DNA of 64,000 nucleotides, taken from NCBI RefSeq assembly GCF_004766045.1, contig NZ_SPQQ01000015.1, forward strand, positions 1-64,000, in the 5' to 3' direction. The notes beneath the pieces are model-generated. The model did no database searches and was not told the DNA's origin. It saw only the letters and a program-made list of their open reading frames with translations. This DNA is from Desulfosporosinus fructosivorans. GTDB taxonomy: Bacteria > Bacillota > Desulfitobacteriia > Desulfitobacteriales > Desulfitobacteriaceae. The translations under genes and the position numbers were made by a program. How positions within the stretch are numbered: position 1 is the stretch's first letter; each line of letters opens with the position of its first letter. Of the stretch, positions 24,454-33,850 are shown piece by piece.

Positions 24454-25791
24454 TTATTCGTCGCACTGCCTAATAATGTCGATAACTCCCTGCGCAAGTT
24501 CTTTTAATTTATCTTGATCAGGGCCTTCTACCATCACTCGAATCAGCGGCTCCGTCCCAGAGGGGCGGACTAGTACTCTGCCTTGGTCGCCGAGAGCAAG
24601 CTCTGCTTCTTTCACTTTTTCGAGAACTCTCTCATCCTGCATTAAGCGATCCTTATGTTGTACCGTAGTATTGAGGAGCACCTGAGGTAAGCGCCGCATC
24701 TGTGATGCGAGCTGGGAGAGTGGAATTTGTCGTTCCTTGATAACCGATAATAAATGGAGGGCGGTCAATAATCCATCCCCTGTTGTGTTATGGTCGAGGA
24801 AAATAATGTGTCCGGACTGCTCCCCGCCAAGCTTTGCTCCAGTTCTGAGTAGCTCTTCCATGACATAGCGATCCCCAACCTGGGTCTGAAAGATCTCAAT
24901 TCCTGCTTCTTTAAGGGCCATATGCAAGCCAAGATTACTCATCACAGTTATGACAATTGCATTTAAATCTAAGGTTCCTTTTGCTTTTTGGGCTAAGGCA
25001 CAAATGAGCATGATGAAATCCCCGTCTAAGATATTTCCTTGTTCATCTACCACTATAAGACGGTCGGCATCTCCATCCAAAGCTAGCCCCAGAGCAGCGC
25101 CATGTTCTATAACTGCCCTCTGTAACTGTTCTGGGTGGGTTGATCCACAACTGGCATTAATATTAACACCATCTGGTGTATTGCAAATGGGGATTACCTC
25201 AACTCCGACTTCCCGCAATACTATGGGCCCTACATACGCTGCTGCCCCGTTAGCGCAATCTAAAACAACTTTAATTCCATCCAGACGTCCCACAGTGTTT
25301 TTTAGGAAATCCATATAACGACGCCCAGCATCGTTGATGTCAATTACTCGTCCTACTTCTCCACCAATCGGGACCTCCCAAGGTTTTTCCTCGTTTAACA
25401 CAATACTTTCGATTTCATCTTCAATTCCATCTGGTAGTTTATATCCTGTTGAATCAAAAAATTTAATGCCGTTATCTTGGACAGGGTTATGGGATGCCGA
25501 AATCACAACACCAGCACTAACATCAAGGGTGCGTGTCAAAAGGGCAATTCCTGGTGTTGGCAAGACTCCAACCCGCAAAACATCTGCTCCGACAGAGCAA
25601 ATTCCTGAGATCAGTGCCGCTTCAAGCATGTCCCCAGAAATTCGGGTATCTTTGCCGATCACAATTCGGGGGTGTGGATGCTCCTTGCTCAAGACGTAAG
25701 CACCCGCTTGCCCAAGGCGAAAAGCGAGACTCGGTGTTAGCTGGCTGTTGGCCACGCCGCGTACCCCATCGGTTCCAAAGAGTCGACCCAA
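24454..25791 (-). CDS. glmM: Phosphoglucosamine mutase GlmM
   Basis: Converts glucosamine-6-phosphate to glucosamine-1-phosphate. 445 residues in the usual four alpha-D-phosphohexomutase domains. The phosphoserine loop SASHNP is at 98-103 (Ser100), the metal loop DGDADR near 240, the substrate loop GGEQSGHI about residue 320 and the phosphate-binding RPSGTEPLIRVMVEG near the end. TTG start (MGRLFGTDG) with AAGGAGG nine bases upstream. Downstream of the COG2509-type gene and upstream of glmS; it belongs to the c-di-AMP/amino sugar locus, where GlmM can interact with CdaA. Confidence 0.98.
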   Translation of the reverse strand: MGRLFGTDGVRGVANSQLTPSLAFRLGQAGAYVLSKEHPHPRIVIGKDTRISGDMLEAALISGICSVGADVLRVGVLPTPGIALLTRTLDVSAGVVISASHNPVQDNGIKFFDSTGYKLPDGIEDEIESIVLNEEKPWEVPIGGEVGRVIDINDAGRRYMDFLKNTVGRLDGIKVVLDCANGAAAYVGPIVLREVGVEVIPICNTPDGVNINASCGSTHPEQLQRAVIEHGAALGLALDGDADRLIVVDEQGNILDGDFIMLICALAQKAKGTLDLNAIVITVMSNLGLHMALKEAGIEIFQTQVGDRYVMEELLRTGAKLGGEQSGHIIFLDHNTTGDGLLTALHLLSVIKERQIPLSQLASQMRRLPQVLLNTTVQHKDRLMQDERVLEKVKEAELALGDQGRVLVRPSGTEPLIRVMVEGPDQDKLKELAQGVIDIIRQCDE

Positions 25792-25880
25792 ACCTTTTCC
25801 CTCCTTACCTTCTTCTAGTGTATTGATCGTATGCTATAAATGTGTTTGACTATCTATATCACAGGGTTAACTCTATTATT

Positions 25881-27482
25881 CTACTCTACATTAGCATATT
25901 GCGCCATAAGATGCTCGGCCATTCTTAAACCATCCACTGCAGCACTCGTAATTCCCCCGGCATATCCAGCGCCTTCACCCGTTGGATATAGACCCACTAA
26001 ACTAGTGGATTCCCCCTGAACATTTCGCACAATGCGGATGGGGGAGCTTGTCCTTGTCTCGATCCCTGTCAAGGTCGCCTGGTCTCCTGAGAAGCCCTTT
26101 ATTTTCCCATTGAAAACACGAAGAGCCCTGCCTAATACATCCCCTACCGGCGTTGGGAGCACAGAATGTAACTCACAAGGTACGACGCCGGGTGTATAAC
26201 TCGCTACTAAGTCGAAGTGGTCAGACACACGTCCATCCAAGAAATCCGTGACCCTCTGAGCTGGAGCTCGGTAAGTTTCCCCACCCGCTAAAAAAGCCTT
26301 GCGTTCCCATTCCCTTTGGAATTCAAGGCCGGCCAGTGGATGGGTTGTTGAAAAATCGTCTGGGCCAACTGTCACTACTATGGCACTGTTGGCAATGTTC
26401 GAATCCCGCCCATAACTGCTCATACCATTCGTGGCAACTCCGCCTTCTTCCGAAGCTGCAGCCACAACTTTTCCTCCAGGACACATACAAAAAGCGTATG
26501 CGCCACGGCCCGTCCTTACATCCTGAAAGGTCAGCTGATAATCTGCTGGGCCTAGATGACGGTGTTCCTCGACTCCGTACTGGGAAAGATTAATCAGAGC
26601 CTGCGGGTGTTCCACGCGCAGGCCAATGGCAAAGGATTTCTTCTCGAGTGTGACGTCCATAGCATGTAAAAGCTCATACATATCTCGGGCGCTATGCCCA
26701 ATTGCGAGAATCACGGCATCTGCGGGAATCTCTTCATGACCGTTTACAATGACTCTCTGCATGCGGCCAGAGGAGGATATCAGTCCGGTCACTTTAGCCC
26801 GGAAACGAATCTCTCCACCTAAGGACTCGATTTCTTCTCGAATCCCTTTGACCACATTTTTCAAAATATCCGTTCCAATGTGTGGCTTAGCCAAATACTG
26901 AATTTCGGAAGGTGCCCCGTGCTTGACGAAGGTTTCTAAAATGTCCGAAATCCGTCGATCCTGGATGCGGGTTGTGAGCTTGCCATCGGAAAATGTTCCT
27001 GCTCCACCTTCACCAAACTGCACATTGCTCTCCGTGTCTAACTTCCCAGTATCCCAAAACTCTTGAACTTTACGGGTACGTTCCTCAACCGAGTCTCCTC
27101 GTTCAAGGACAAGGGGAGCATACCCTCTTCTCGCTAAGGCTAACGCAGCAAAATAACCTGCTGGTCCGGAACCGATCACCACAGGACGATGTTTTAGGGT
27201 CTTACTGGGCGTGGGCCATACTACTGGAACTTCTAAAGGCACTTCCTTCAGCCCAGGAACCCGAGCCAAAACGCGACTCATTTCCACGTTAGGAACATCA
27301 AGTGAAAACTGGATTGTATAATCGTACATGAGATAGGGTTTTTTACGAGCGTCCAAGGAACGTCGTAGAAAACGAAGGCCACTGATGCTTTGCTCTGGAA
27401 CTTTTAACTTGCGTGCTATCGTTGCTAATAATAGAGCATCCTCTTCAACAGGAATTCTCAGATTTGTCATAAGTAAATCCAT
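25881..27482 (-). CDS. FAD-dependent dehydrogenase (COG2509 type)
   Basis: A 533-residue uncharacterised flavoprotein commonly found between ybbR/cdaR and glmM in Firmicutes. The FAD-binding motif VIGSGPAGYFAALALARRG (19 residues) is at about 107-125, followed by LVLERG. A second cofactor-associated segment is VQFGEGGAGTFSDGKL, and YPTGEGAGYAGGITSAAVDG closes the FAD domain near the C-terminus. The N-terminal 100 residues form a small domain with AllA-type RFLRRSLDARKKP. The stop of cdaR and this gene's leader overlap closely, so they are cotranscribed. Reaction unknown. Confidence 0.85.
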   Translation of the reverse strand: MDLLMTNLRIPVEEDALLLATIARKLKVPEQSISGLRFLRRSLDARKKPYLMYDYTIQFSLDVPNVEMSRVLARVPGLKEVPLEVPVVWPTPSKTLKHRPVVIGSGPAGYFAALALARRGYAPLVLERGDSVEERTRKVQEFWDTGKLDTESNVQFGEGGAGTFSDGKLTTRIQDRRISDILETFVKHGAPSEIQYLAKPHIGTDILKNVVKGIREEIESLGGEIRFRAKVTGLISSSGRMQRVIVNGHEEIPADAVILAIGHSARDMYELLHAMDVTLEKKSFAIGLRVEHPQALINLSQYGVEEHRHLGPADYQLTFQDVRTGRGAYAFCMCPGGKVVAAASEEGGVATNGMSSYGRDSNIANSAIVVTVGPDDFSTTHPLAGLEFQREWERKAFLAGGETYRAPAQRVTDFLDGRVSDHFDLVASYTPGVVPCELHSVLPTPVGDVLGRALRVFNGKIKGFSGDQATLTGIETRTSSPIRIVRNVQGESTSLVGLYPTGEGAGYAGGITSAAVDGLRMAEHLMAQYANVE

Positions 27483-27487
27483 GTAAA

Positions 27488-28729
27488 TTATTCTACTCCT
27501 TTTGCTACTTTAGCTTTGAGGCTATAGTTCACTTGTGGTGGTGTAGACATACTAACGCCTGGCGGAAGTTGCCAGTAAACTTTTGCATTGGCATATGGCC
27601 CTGCAACCTGGTCAGTGGCGTCAACCCAGAGTTGAATCTGAGTCGCTGTCACATCTTTTAAGACATCGGGCAGCCCCTCTACCACTATGTCAATAGGGGG
27701 AAGCGGTTGCTCAAGCTCAAGATCCTTCTCGAGATTACGAATTTGAACGACGACTCCAGAAATCCCCTTTTGAATAATTCCTTGTCCAATTTGAGCTACT
27801 ATACTCAAGGTGGTTCCTTGACTAAAGGAAACCCCCTGGGGTAATGCTACTTTGTCGTTTGGAATCGGAAATACCTTATCTTCCGCCAGATTGGTAATAT
27901 CTACTGGACCTAGATTTATTGCATCGAATCCTTTTAAAGCCTCAGCTGTTCCTAAAACCTGTACACTGTTTGGAGAAGGAACTAAGGAGCGCAAGATCTT
28001 TCCTTGTGCTGGCGTGCCGCTACTCGTTACTTTTAAAGGAACCATCTTGGAGGAAAGCTCCTTTTTCACAACAGGTACAATCACATCCGCTGTACTTGGA
28101 AAGGCACTCAAAATATCCACGTTCGGATTAGGTCCGAAAATAGGTTTACCCTCTTTATCACGAAAACTCACCGGTCGGGAAATCTGGATTGTTTCATTGG
28201 CTCCCGTTGCGCTGACTTCCACGGTTACTTTGGTTAGCGTGCTAAGAATAGAACTCGGCCCACGGACATTAACCGCTGACGGTTTAACGAAGGTGCTACC
28301 CAACTTATACCCTTCCGCGGGAACACCCGTAACAAGGGCCTCGACCGGAACTATTTTTTCCTGGACAGTATCCAGTCGTAATATAATGTTTGCGGGTTGA
28401 ACATCCACTACATTTGTGCCCACAGGGGCATTGACTTTAATATTATAGCTGCGTTCCCCTGGTTCTCCACTAGAAAGATCAACCTGAGCATACATATCTT
28501 TAATATTAGCACTAGGATTAATCCCTTGAAAGCGAACCAGGACCGAAGGTAGCTGAGTCATAACAATCATATCCTGAGGTAACCCACTGGCGACGAGGGG
28601 TATAGAAAGTGGTTGCTCATGGATTAGGGCACTAGTGGTCCCTTCATTCATCACAAAAAGCCAAAAGAGAATCGCAAACAAGAATGATAGAATTTTGGCT
28701 CCGAGGTTTCGCCGAAGTAGATTTAGCAT
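27488..28729 (-). CDS. cdaR: YbbR-domain protein CdaR, regulator of diadenylate cyclase
   Basis: A membrane-anchored 413-residue protein: one N-terminal transmembrane helix (AKILSFLFAILFWLFVMNEG), then extracellular YbbR repeats seen as the recurring patterns VNVRGPSSIL, VPLKVTSSGTPAQG and VQVLGTAEAL. It lies 3 nt downstream of cdaA, so translation is coupled. In other Firmicutes CdaR binds CdaA and modulates c-di-AMP synthesis. ATG at 28729 with GGAGG upstream, inside the 3' end of cdaA. Confidence 0.93.
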   Translation of the reverse strand: MLNLLRRNLGAKILSFLFAILFWLFVMNEGTTSALIHEQPLSIPLVASGLPQDMIVMTQLPSVLVRFQGINPSANIKDMYAQVDLSSGEPGERSYNIKVNAPVGTNVVDVQPANIILRLDTVQEKIVPVEALVTGVPAEGYKLGSTFVKPSAVNVRGPSSILSTLTKVTVEVSATGANETIQISRPVSFRDKEGKPIFGPNPNVDILSAFPSTADVIVPVVKKELSSKMVPLKVTSSGTPAQGKILRSLVPSPNSVQVLGTAEALKGFDAINLGPVDITNLAEDKVFPIPNDKVALPQGVSFSQGTTLSIVAQIGQGIIQKGISGVVVQIRNLEKDLELEQPLPPIDIVVEGLPDVLKDVTATQIQLWVDATDQVAGPYANAKVYWQLPPGVSMSTPPQVNYSLKAKVAKGVE

Positions 28730-28732
28730 GGG

Positions 28733-29545
28733 CTACCACCTCCAAAACGGAATGGCTGATGAAGAGATTGTCTTGATTTCAAGTTCCCTCAACAACAATT
28801 CTCGCAACATTTTTTCATCCACAGAACGCGTAAGCGCTCCATCAATTCCAACAGAAATAGCGCCTGTTTCCTCTGAGACTACAATAATCAATGCATCTGT
28901 AATTTCTGTTAAGCCTATTGCAGCTCGATGGCGTGTCCCCAATTCTTTTTGGATATTTGGATTTTCAGATAGCGGGAGAAAGCACCCTGCCGCAGCCACG
29001 CGATCCCCCCGAATAATCACAGCACCATCATGGAGCGGGGTATTAGGAATAAAGATATTAACTAGAAATTCCGAAGAAACCACCCCGTCAATCTTAATCC
29101 CAGTTTCCACGAAATCTTGAATTCCAGTTTTCCGTTCGAGTACAATCAACGCCCCGATGCGGTTCTTGGAGAGGACTTGTGAGCAACGAACTAACTCTTC
29201 CACAACTTGTCCCGAATTATCCACTCCTGGTACTAAGGGGTGACGGGTAAAAAAGTTCCCTCGCCCTAGTTGCTCCAGCGCCTTCCTGAGCTCAGGTTGG
29301 AAAACTACAGGTATCGCTATGACAAACATTTGTAATAGTGCATCCAATAACCAACTAATCGTCACAAGTTTAAAATATCTGGCAAGAAGAGATACGGTCA
29401 CTAAAACCATGACTCCCTTAACCAACTGCACAGCACGTGTACGTTTAATGAGCATGTAGAATTGGTAAAAGACCAATGCCACCACGACGATATCGATAGC
29501 ACTCCGCAATTCAAAATTGCGATATTGCGATAAGAATTCTGCCAT
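28733..29545 (-). CDS. cdaA: Diadenylate cyclase CdaA (c-di-AMP synthase)
   Basis: A 270-residue membrane enzyme that condenses two ATP into c-di-AMP. Three N-terminal transmembrane helices (residues about 14-33, 42-57 and 62-82) precede the DAC domain, whose catalytic motifs are DGA (173-175) and RHRAA (205-209), inside LHDGAVIIRGDRVAAAGC and ELGTRHRAAIGL. ATG with a GAAAGGGGGAAG-type site upstream. First gene of the cdaA-cdaR-COG2509-glmM-glmS operon. c-di-AMP controls potassium and osmolyte balance and cell-wall homeostasis. Confidence 0.97.
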   Translation of the reverse strand: MAEFLSQYRNFELRSAIDIVVVALVFYQFYMLIKRTRAVQLVKGVMVLVTVSLLARYFKLVTISWLLDALLQMFVIAIPVVFQPELRKALEQLGRGNFFTRHPLVPGVDNSGQVVEELVRCSQVLSKNRIGALIVLERKTGIQDFVETGIKIDGVVSSEFLVNIFIPNTPLHDGAVIIRGDRVAAAGCFLPLSENPNIQKELGTRHRAAIGLTEITDALIIVVSEETGAISVGIDGALTRSVDEKMLRELLLRELEIKTISSSAIPFWRW

Positions 29546-29650
29546 GGTCTTCCCCCTTTCTTCCTGCGCACAAACCTGCTCTACCTACATTTATTATTTC
29601 TCCGTAAAAGTAAAAAAACCTGCGTTCCTCGAAGAAGAATTAAGTAAAAT

Positions 29651-30673
29651 TTATATTTCCCCTATCCCCGCAAGGAGCCCAAAACACCCTGTTAACATCA
29701 TATCCCCATAAGGGGCTGCTTCATACCAATTAAGAGGTTTTGCCAGACTTCTTCTGGGGCCGGTTACCGCGACAAAATCCCATCCTGGCTTCATTTCTGG
29801 ATGAAGCGTTGCGCCATGTCCGCCTTGCTCAAAGACTTCGGCATTGGTTAATTCAGTGGACTGAAAACGCTGAATGAATTTGGCCAAAGATTCTAAAGCA
29901 AGGAAACTCGTGTGTTGCTCAAAGATACCAAAAACCCTATCCCCACAAATGGCTGCAGCCAAGGTATGCGAATTCCCAATATTGACAGCTAAAATCCCTT
30001 TATTCAGGTGAGGGATCACCAACGGGTCTGCCATTATTCCTAAAAGGGCAGAAGTCCCTGTATCGGATAGGATTGCCTCTGGCATGATTTCTCGGACTGC
30101 ACGCATTCGGGTATATACCTCGGGAATATCCTTAGTATACACTAGCTTTCGTAAGTCTCCGCCTTGCATCACAAACTCCTCCCAGAGTCGGAAGCGCAAG
30201 ATTCGATTGCTTTCCGTTACACTAAACCCGTGATCTTGTACGGCTACTGCTAGCCTCTGAGGATAATCCAAGCCAAACGCCTCAATAGCCTGTCTTAGAG
30301 CCGTGAGGTCAATATCCCCCAACCAAATGGGTGTAGTAGCTTCAGGTGCTTTTTCGCGAAGTACGATTCCCATTCTCTCCACAAGTGTCAACTTATCATT
30401 AAAGGTTAAAGCGGCCTGAGGGGTTACGTAAGCTTTGAGACCTGCAGCCAAATGCCTTTTGACGGCTACAGCACACGCTCCTCCACCCATTAAATGACCA
30501 TGCATGAAAATTTCTTGACCAAGCCCTGTCGCTTTGCGAATCTGAGCTGCAACAATCTGAGTTCGGCTTGGAACAATAAATTTCGGGCAGTTTTCGATCG
30601 ATTTTTCTGGCTGATAGAGAAGAATATCCTGAGTGCCAGATCCCACATCGATGATCATCAAACTTTCTGTCAT
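29651..30673 (-). CDS. DUF1786 family protein (ASKHA-like)
   Basis: A 340-residue protein with sugar-kinase/actin-type phosphate loops: MIIDVGSGTQDILLYQPE at the N-terminus and ILAVNIGNSHTLAAAICGD in the second half. The pattern fits DUF1786, sometimes annotated as a pyruvate formate-lyase activating-like protein, although no radical-SAM CxxxCxxC motif is present. ATG at 30673 (MTESLM) has GAAGGTGG eight bases upstream; the longer frame adds nine codons without a ribosome-binding site. Downstream of the DUF362 gene; probably cotranscribed. Confidence 0.72.
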   Translation of the reverse strand: MTESLMIIDVGSGTQDILLYQPEKSIENCPKFIVPSRTQIVAAQIRKATGLGQEIFMHGHLMGGGACAVAVKRHLAAGLKAYVTPQAALTFNDKLTLVERMGIVLREKAPEATTPIWLGDIDLTALRQAIEAFGLDYPQRLAVAVQDHGFSVTESNRILRFRLWEEFVMQGGDLRKLVYTKDIPEVYTRMRAVREIMPEAILSDTGTSALLGIMADPLVIPHLNKGILAVNIGNSHTLAAAICGDRVFGIFEQHTSFLALESLAKFIQRFQSTELTNAEVFEQGGHGATLHPEMKPGWDFVAVTGPRRSLAKPLNWYEAAPYGDMMLTGCFGLLAGIGEI

Positions 30674-30731
30674 GAATAAAACCACCTTCTCGAAACACAA
30701 TTAACACATTATCTGCCAATCAGCTATTTGA

Positions 30732-30754
30732 GGGGCAATTCACGAATTCCCCTA
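30732..30754. repeat. Short dispersed palindromic repeat, copy 2
   Basis: GGGGCAATTCACGAATT followed by CCCCTAC, a near-perfect palindrome matching the element at 23822-23845. It overlaps the stop codon of the DUF362 gene and sits 59 nt before the DUF1786 start. Confidence 0.45.
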
Positions 30755-31900
30755 CTTCAGTAAGGTTCTACCCAACCAGGGCTTAAAGAGTTTTACCGCT
30801 TGCTGCGGGCAAAGCTCCTGACAGCAAAAACAACGTATACACCCTTCTAAGTCCACAACTGGTCGCTGGTTCTCATTCATCGTGATAACCTTAGAGGGAC
30901 AATTATTGACACAGTCACGACACCCCACACATGTTTCATGCTCAAAAATCGGACGCGGACGCATTCGGTTGAGTATAAACTTCTTAACGTTGTTTGGGAG
31001 GGGAACCATATCCAAAAAGTTTGTTGATACAGCTCTAGGAATAATAAAGCCTTGAATTCGCCAGAGCGAGCGTGAATCTCCTATCAACTGAAGTTCATCA
31101 AGACGACTTGTTAGCCCTCGAACGCGTGCTGCCATAATGGTCGGAACCTTTTCTGCTTTTAAGCCAATCAGATCCGTAGCTACGACATCTAGGGCAAATG
31201 GATCCGTACTCATAATAAGTGCACCAATGTTGCGAGGATTTCCAGCCGAAGGCCCATCACCTTCCATACCCACGACCCCATCCATGATACTTAAAGCTGG
31301 TCTTACCCAAGTAGTGATATCCACGAGAAGATCGGCAAAATCACGTACTTTGAACATTTTAAAGTGAAATTCGGCTTTTAAAAGGCCTGGAATAACTCCA
31401 AAAAGGATCTTAACAGCTCCGGTAAAGGTCATCATGCCATGAGTTTTTAACTTAGAAAGGGGAATTACAACATCTGCATCCAAGACACAGTTGATAATGG
31501 TTAAGCTTTTAGCGAGTTTTCCGTCTGGATACTGGACGGTCGTTTGTCCAACATCTTCGTTAAGAATTGCTCCAGTGCGCTCTGCAACCTCTCTTAAACC
31601 CGACCTCGTATAAATCGCCCGGAGTGCGTTTACAGTGTAAGGACCACCTGGGCTGTCTCCAATGATCGGAATCCCACCGGCCTCCTGAACAAGGTGAACC
31701 ACTGCTTCTACAACGCTGGGATGAGTCGTAACCGCTTCTTCCGGTCGCTTTTTCATGAGCAAGTTCACTTTTAGCAAAACCTTTTGACCCGGTTTCACAA
31801 ACTCAGACATGCCCCCCAATTCAGCAAGTCCTTCTCGTAAACGCAGTTCCACATCCGTTGTGTAATCTGGGCAATATTTCAGTACAACTTTCGCCGGCAC
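30752..31900 (-). CDS. DUF362 domain protein with C-terminal 2x[4Fe-4S] ferredoxin domain
   Basis: A 382-residue protein. The DUF362 domain (about 30-290) has KVNLLMKKRPEEAVTTHPSV, GDSPGG and SKLKTHGMMTFTGAVK. The C-terminal domain carries two ferredoxin motifs, CVGCRDCVNNCPSK and CIRCFCCQELCPQQ. Members are often redox scaffolds or polyferredoxin-like proteins; a specific partner is unknown. GTG start, one codon boundary after the deacetylase stop, so coupled. The set deacetylase-DUF362-DUF1786 appears as a leftward unit. Confidence 0.85.
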   Translation of the reverse strand: MPAKVVLKYCPDYTTDVELRLREGLAELGGMSEFVKPGQKVLLKVNLLMKKRPEEAVTTHPSVVEAVVHLVQEAGGIPIIGDSPGGPYTVNALRAIYTRSGLREVAERTGAILNEDVGQTTVQYPDGKLAKSLTIINCVLDADVVIPLSKLKTHGMMTFTGAVKILFGVIPGLLKAEFHFKMFKVRDFADLLVDITTWVRPALSIMDGVVGMEGDGPSAGNPRNIGALIMSTDPFALDVVATDLIGLKAEKVPTIMAARVRGLTSRLDELQLIGDSRSLWRIQGFIIPRAVSTNFLDMVPLPNNVKKFILNRMRPRPIFEHETCVGCRDCVNNCPSKVITMNENQRPVVDLEGCIRCFCCQELCPQQAVKLFKPWLGRTLLK

Positions 31901-32632
31901 TTAATCTTCCACCCTCTCTAAGCCCTCAAAGAGATCCTTCCCTCGTCCTGGAAAAGCGCTCAACGCCTGGTCACATTGAAAATACTCTTGGCTTAAATAA
32001 TCTTGCTTTACCTTTTTTTCCAACCTTTCAAACCTTTGGCGTGAACCCGCTTGAGTCTGATGCTCTAAAATTGCTTGCCATTTCCGCTCCGCCCAAGCTG
32101 AAATCGAGATCGTATAATCAGCTTCCAGAAGCTTGTCCGCCGAAAGTCGCCATCCAGGCCTGACATAACACAAACGAGGTAGAATATATGGGTTTCCCCA
32201 ATCCAGTTCTATTTGCTCCTTCGCAAACTGAACAGCTGCTTTTGTGTAGTGATGAATCGCGCGGTGGTCCCTGTGTCCCGATGATCCATCTGCGCCAAAC
32301 GTAATGATAACTTGTGGACGAACATCGCGAATGATTCGAACAAGTTTCTCTACTATTTCAAGTGGGGGGGCGCTGGGAACATCCTTATCGCGATATCCAA
32401 GAAAAATAACCTTTGCAATCCCTAGGACACCAGCAGCGTTTCGAAGTTCCTTTTCCCTAATGGAGCCAAGGTCTTCAGGTTTACAAATCCCTGCTACCTT
32501 ACCGGCTTCCCCCTTGGTCGCAGCCACCAGGGTAATATTCACCCCTTGTTCAGCGTATTTAGCGATTGTTCCACCTAAGGCAAAGGATTCATCGTCAGGA
32601 TGGGCGAAGATGAGTAGCATCTGTTTTGCCAT
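31901..32632 (-). CDS. PIG-L/LmbE-family N-deacetylase (BshB-like)
   Basis: A zinc-dependent deacetylase of 243 residues. The zinc motif AHPDDE is at residues 10-15 and the second metal/catalytic motif GSSGHRDHRAIHHYT is near 115-130. The family includes BshB (bacillithiol synthesis) and enzymes removing acetyl from GlcNAc-derived substrates. AAAGGGTG precedes the ATG. Head of the unit that continues into the DUF362 gene. Whether it makes bacillithiol cannot be decided: no bshA or bshC is in the window. Confidence 0.88.
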   Translation of the reverse strand: MAKQMLLIFAHPDDESFALGGTIAKYAEQGVNITLVAATKGEAGKVAGICKPEDLGSIREKELRNAAGVLGIAKVIFLGYRDKDVPSAPPLEIVEKLVRIIRDVRPQVIITFGADGSSGHRDHRAIHHYTKAAVQFAKEQIELDWGNPYILPRLCYVRPGWRLSADKLLEADYTISISAWAERKWQAILEHQTQAGSRQRFERLEKKVKQDYLSQEYFQCDQALSAFPGRGKDLFEGLERVED

Positions 32633-32920
32633 ACTTTTGCTTCACCCTTTCTTTTTTTATCTAATAGTAAACTCGTTCGACTAGAGGATAAAGGTGTTAA
32701 TAAACAGCCTAGTTATCTAAGTAAGCTCCATTTTATTCACTAATTATCTTATTAATAGATTAGCATTTATTATACCTCTTTTTATTCCTTGAGGGAAATT
32801 TCCAGTTATACGAGCACATTGCCCGCCTGTAAAAAAGTACCGTTTCCTGATACAACTTCCCGTGTTATACTGCAGTTGTCACCGTCGATTGCCCTTAAAA
32901 CACCTTGAGGAGGGAAATTA

Positions 32921-33721
32921 ATGCAAAAAAAATCAAAAATTCTTGTCGGAATTCAAATCGGTATCCTTATGACCGCAGTTGCCTTACCCGTACAAGCCGC
33001 CGTTAACATAGGCGCACCTCGGCCTTTATCAGGGTCTGTTGTTACCATTAAGTCTAATGTTGCTGTTCAAGCCACACCCGCTCCAGCTACATACACAACT
33101 CCGACTCAGACAACTCAAACCACCACGAGTGTTCAAACTTCAACACCCTCGATTTGGACCGCCCAACCTACCGTCAGTGGAAATGTCGTTTCCTTGAAAA
33201 ATATCTATACTCAACCCAGTGCCACTCCTGGAACTGCAACACCTACTCCGGTTACAGTTCCAGCTCCTACTCCGGTTACAGTTCCTACCACTCCTTCAAC
33301 GACTCCAATTGCCCCAGTCATTCCACCTGTGAGCGCCTTAACCGCTGATGAACAACTTATGGTGGATATGATTAATCAGCAACGACAGGCTGCTGGTGTC
33401 AACCCAGTAATTGCAGACCTACGTTTAACTGCAGTAGGACGAGCTAAAGCCAATGATATGAAAGTTAACAACTACTTCAGCCATACCTCTCCGACTTATG
33501 GTAGCCCCTGGGCTATGATGCAACAAGCAGGAATAACTGTAGGCTGGGCTGGGGAAAATATTTCCGGTAATAAATCCGTCGCCGGGTCAATGGCAGCTCT
33601 TATGCAAAGCCCTGGCCACAAAGCAAATATTCTGGATCCTCGTTTCACACATGTTGGTGTAGGAATTGCTTATGGAAGCGCCTATGGAAATCTTTACGTT
33701 CAAGAATTCTTACAACAGTAG
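32921..33721 (+). CDS. Secreted CAP-domain (SCP/YkwD-like) protein
   Basis: A 266-residue exported protein. Residues 1-27 are a signal peptide (KKxK, hydrophobic core, ending PVQAA). A proline/threonine-rich linker about residues 45-140 contains the repeated units TPTPVTVP and APTPVTVP. The C-terminal CAP domain (about 145-266) shows MINQQRQAAGVNPVIAD, YFSHTSPTYGSPWAMM, WAGENISGN and SPGHKANILDPRFTHVGVG, the conserved CAP histidines and glutamate included. YkwD-like proteins are common in sporulating Firmicutes. ATG with GAGGAGG. Single gene with its own terminator. Confidence 0.93.
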   Translation: MQKKSKILVGIQIGILMTAVALPVQAAVNIGAPRPLSGSVVTIKSNVAVQATPAPATYTTPTQTTQTTTSVQTSTPSIWTAQPTVSGNVVSLKNIYTQPSATPGTATPTPVTVPAPTPVTVPTTPSTTPIAPVIPPVSALTADEQLMVDMINQQRQAAGVNPVIADLRLTAVGRAKANDMKVNNYFSHTSPTYGSPWAMMQQAGITVGWAGENISGNKSVAGSMAALMQSPGHKANILDPRFTHVGVGIAYGSAYGNLYVQEFLQQ

Positions 33722-33733
33722 TTGAATTTGTTT

Positions 33734-33759
33734 AAGGACCTCCTGTCGGAGGTCCTTTT
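33734..33759 (+). terminator. Intrinsic terminator of the CAP-domain gene
   Basis: AAGGACCTCC (33734-33743) pairs with GGAGGTCCTT (33748-33757) around the loop TGTC, then TTG. The CCTT/TTTT run follows the stem. Confidence 0.9.
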
Positions 33760-33825
33760 GCTTTATCCATCTAATCGTGAGACTCCCATTGTAAATCATG
33801 GAGTGACCCCCACCGAAATCTCGAT

Positions 33826-33843
33826 GTTCAACTTAAGTTGAAC
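33826..33843. other. 18-bp perfect palindrome GTTCAACTTAAGTTGAAC
   Basis: A fully self-complementary 18-bp site in the gap between the convergent CAP-domain gene and the moaD-like gene, 8 nt from the moaD stop. With no loop and no T-run, it is a better protein-binding site or weak terminator candidate than a hairpin of a standard terminator. Confidence 0.5.
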
Positions 33844-33850
33844 AAGTTCA

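Noticed and set aside
27852..28400. 182-codon plus-strand frame opposite cdaR
   Set aside because: Antisense of a conserved gene, Ser/Thr-rich with no start signal.
29651..30673. Annotation of the DUF1786 gene as a pyruvate formate-lyase activating enzyme
   Set aside because: There is no radical-SAM cysteine motif; the visible motifs are ASKHA-type phosphate loops.
31901..32632. Firm assignment as bacillithiol deacetylase BshB
   Set aside because: Family membership is clear, but no bshA or bshC is nearby and the LmbE family has several substrates.
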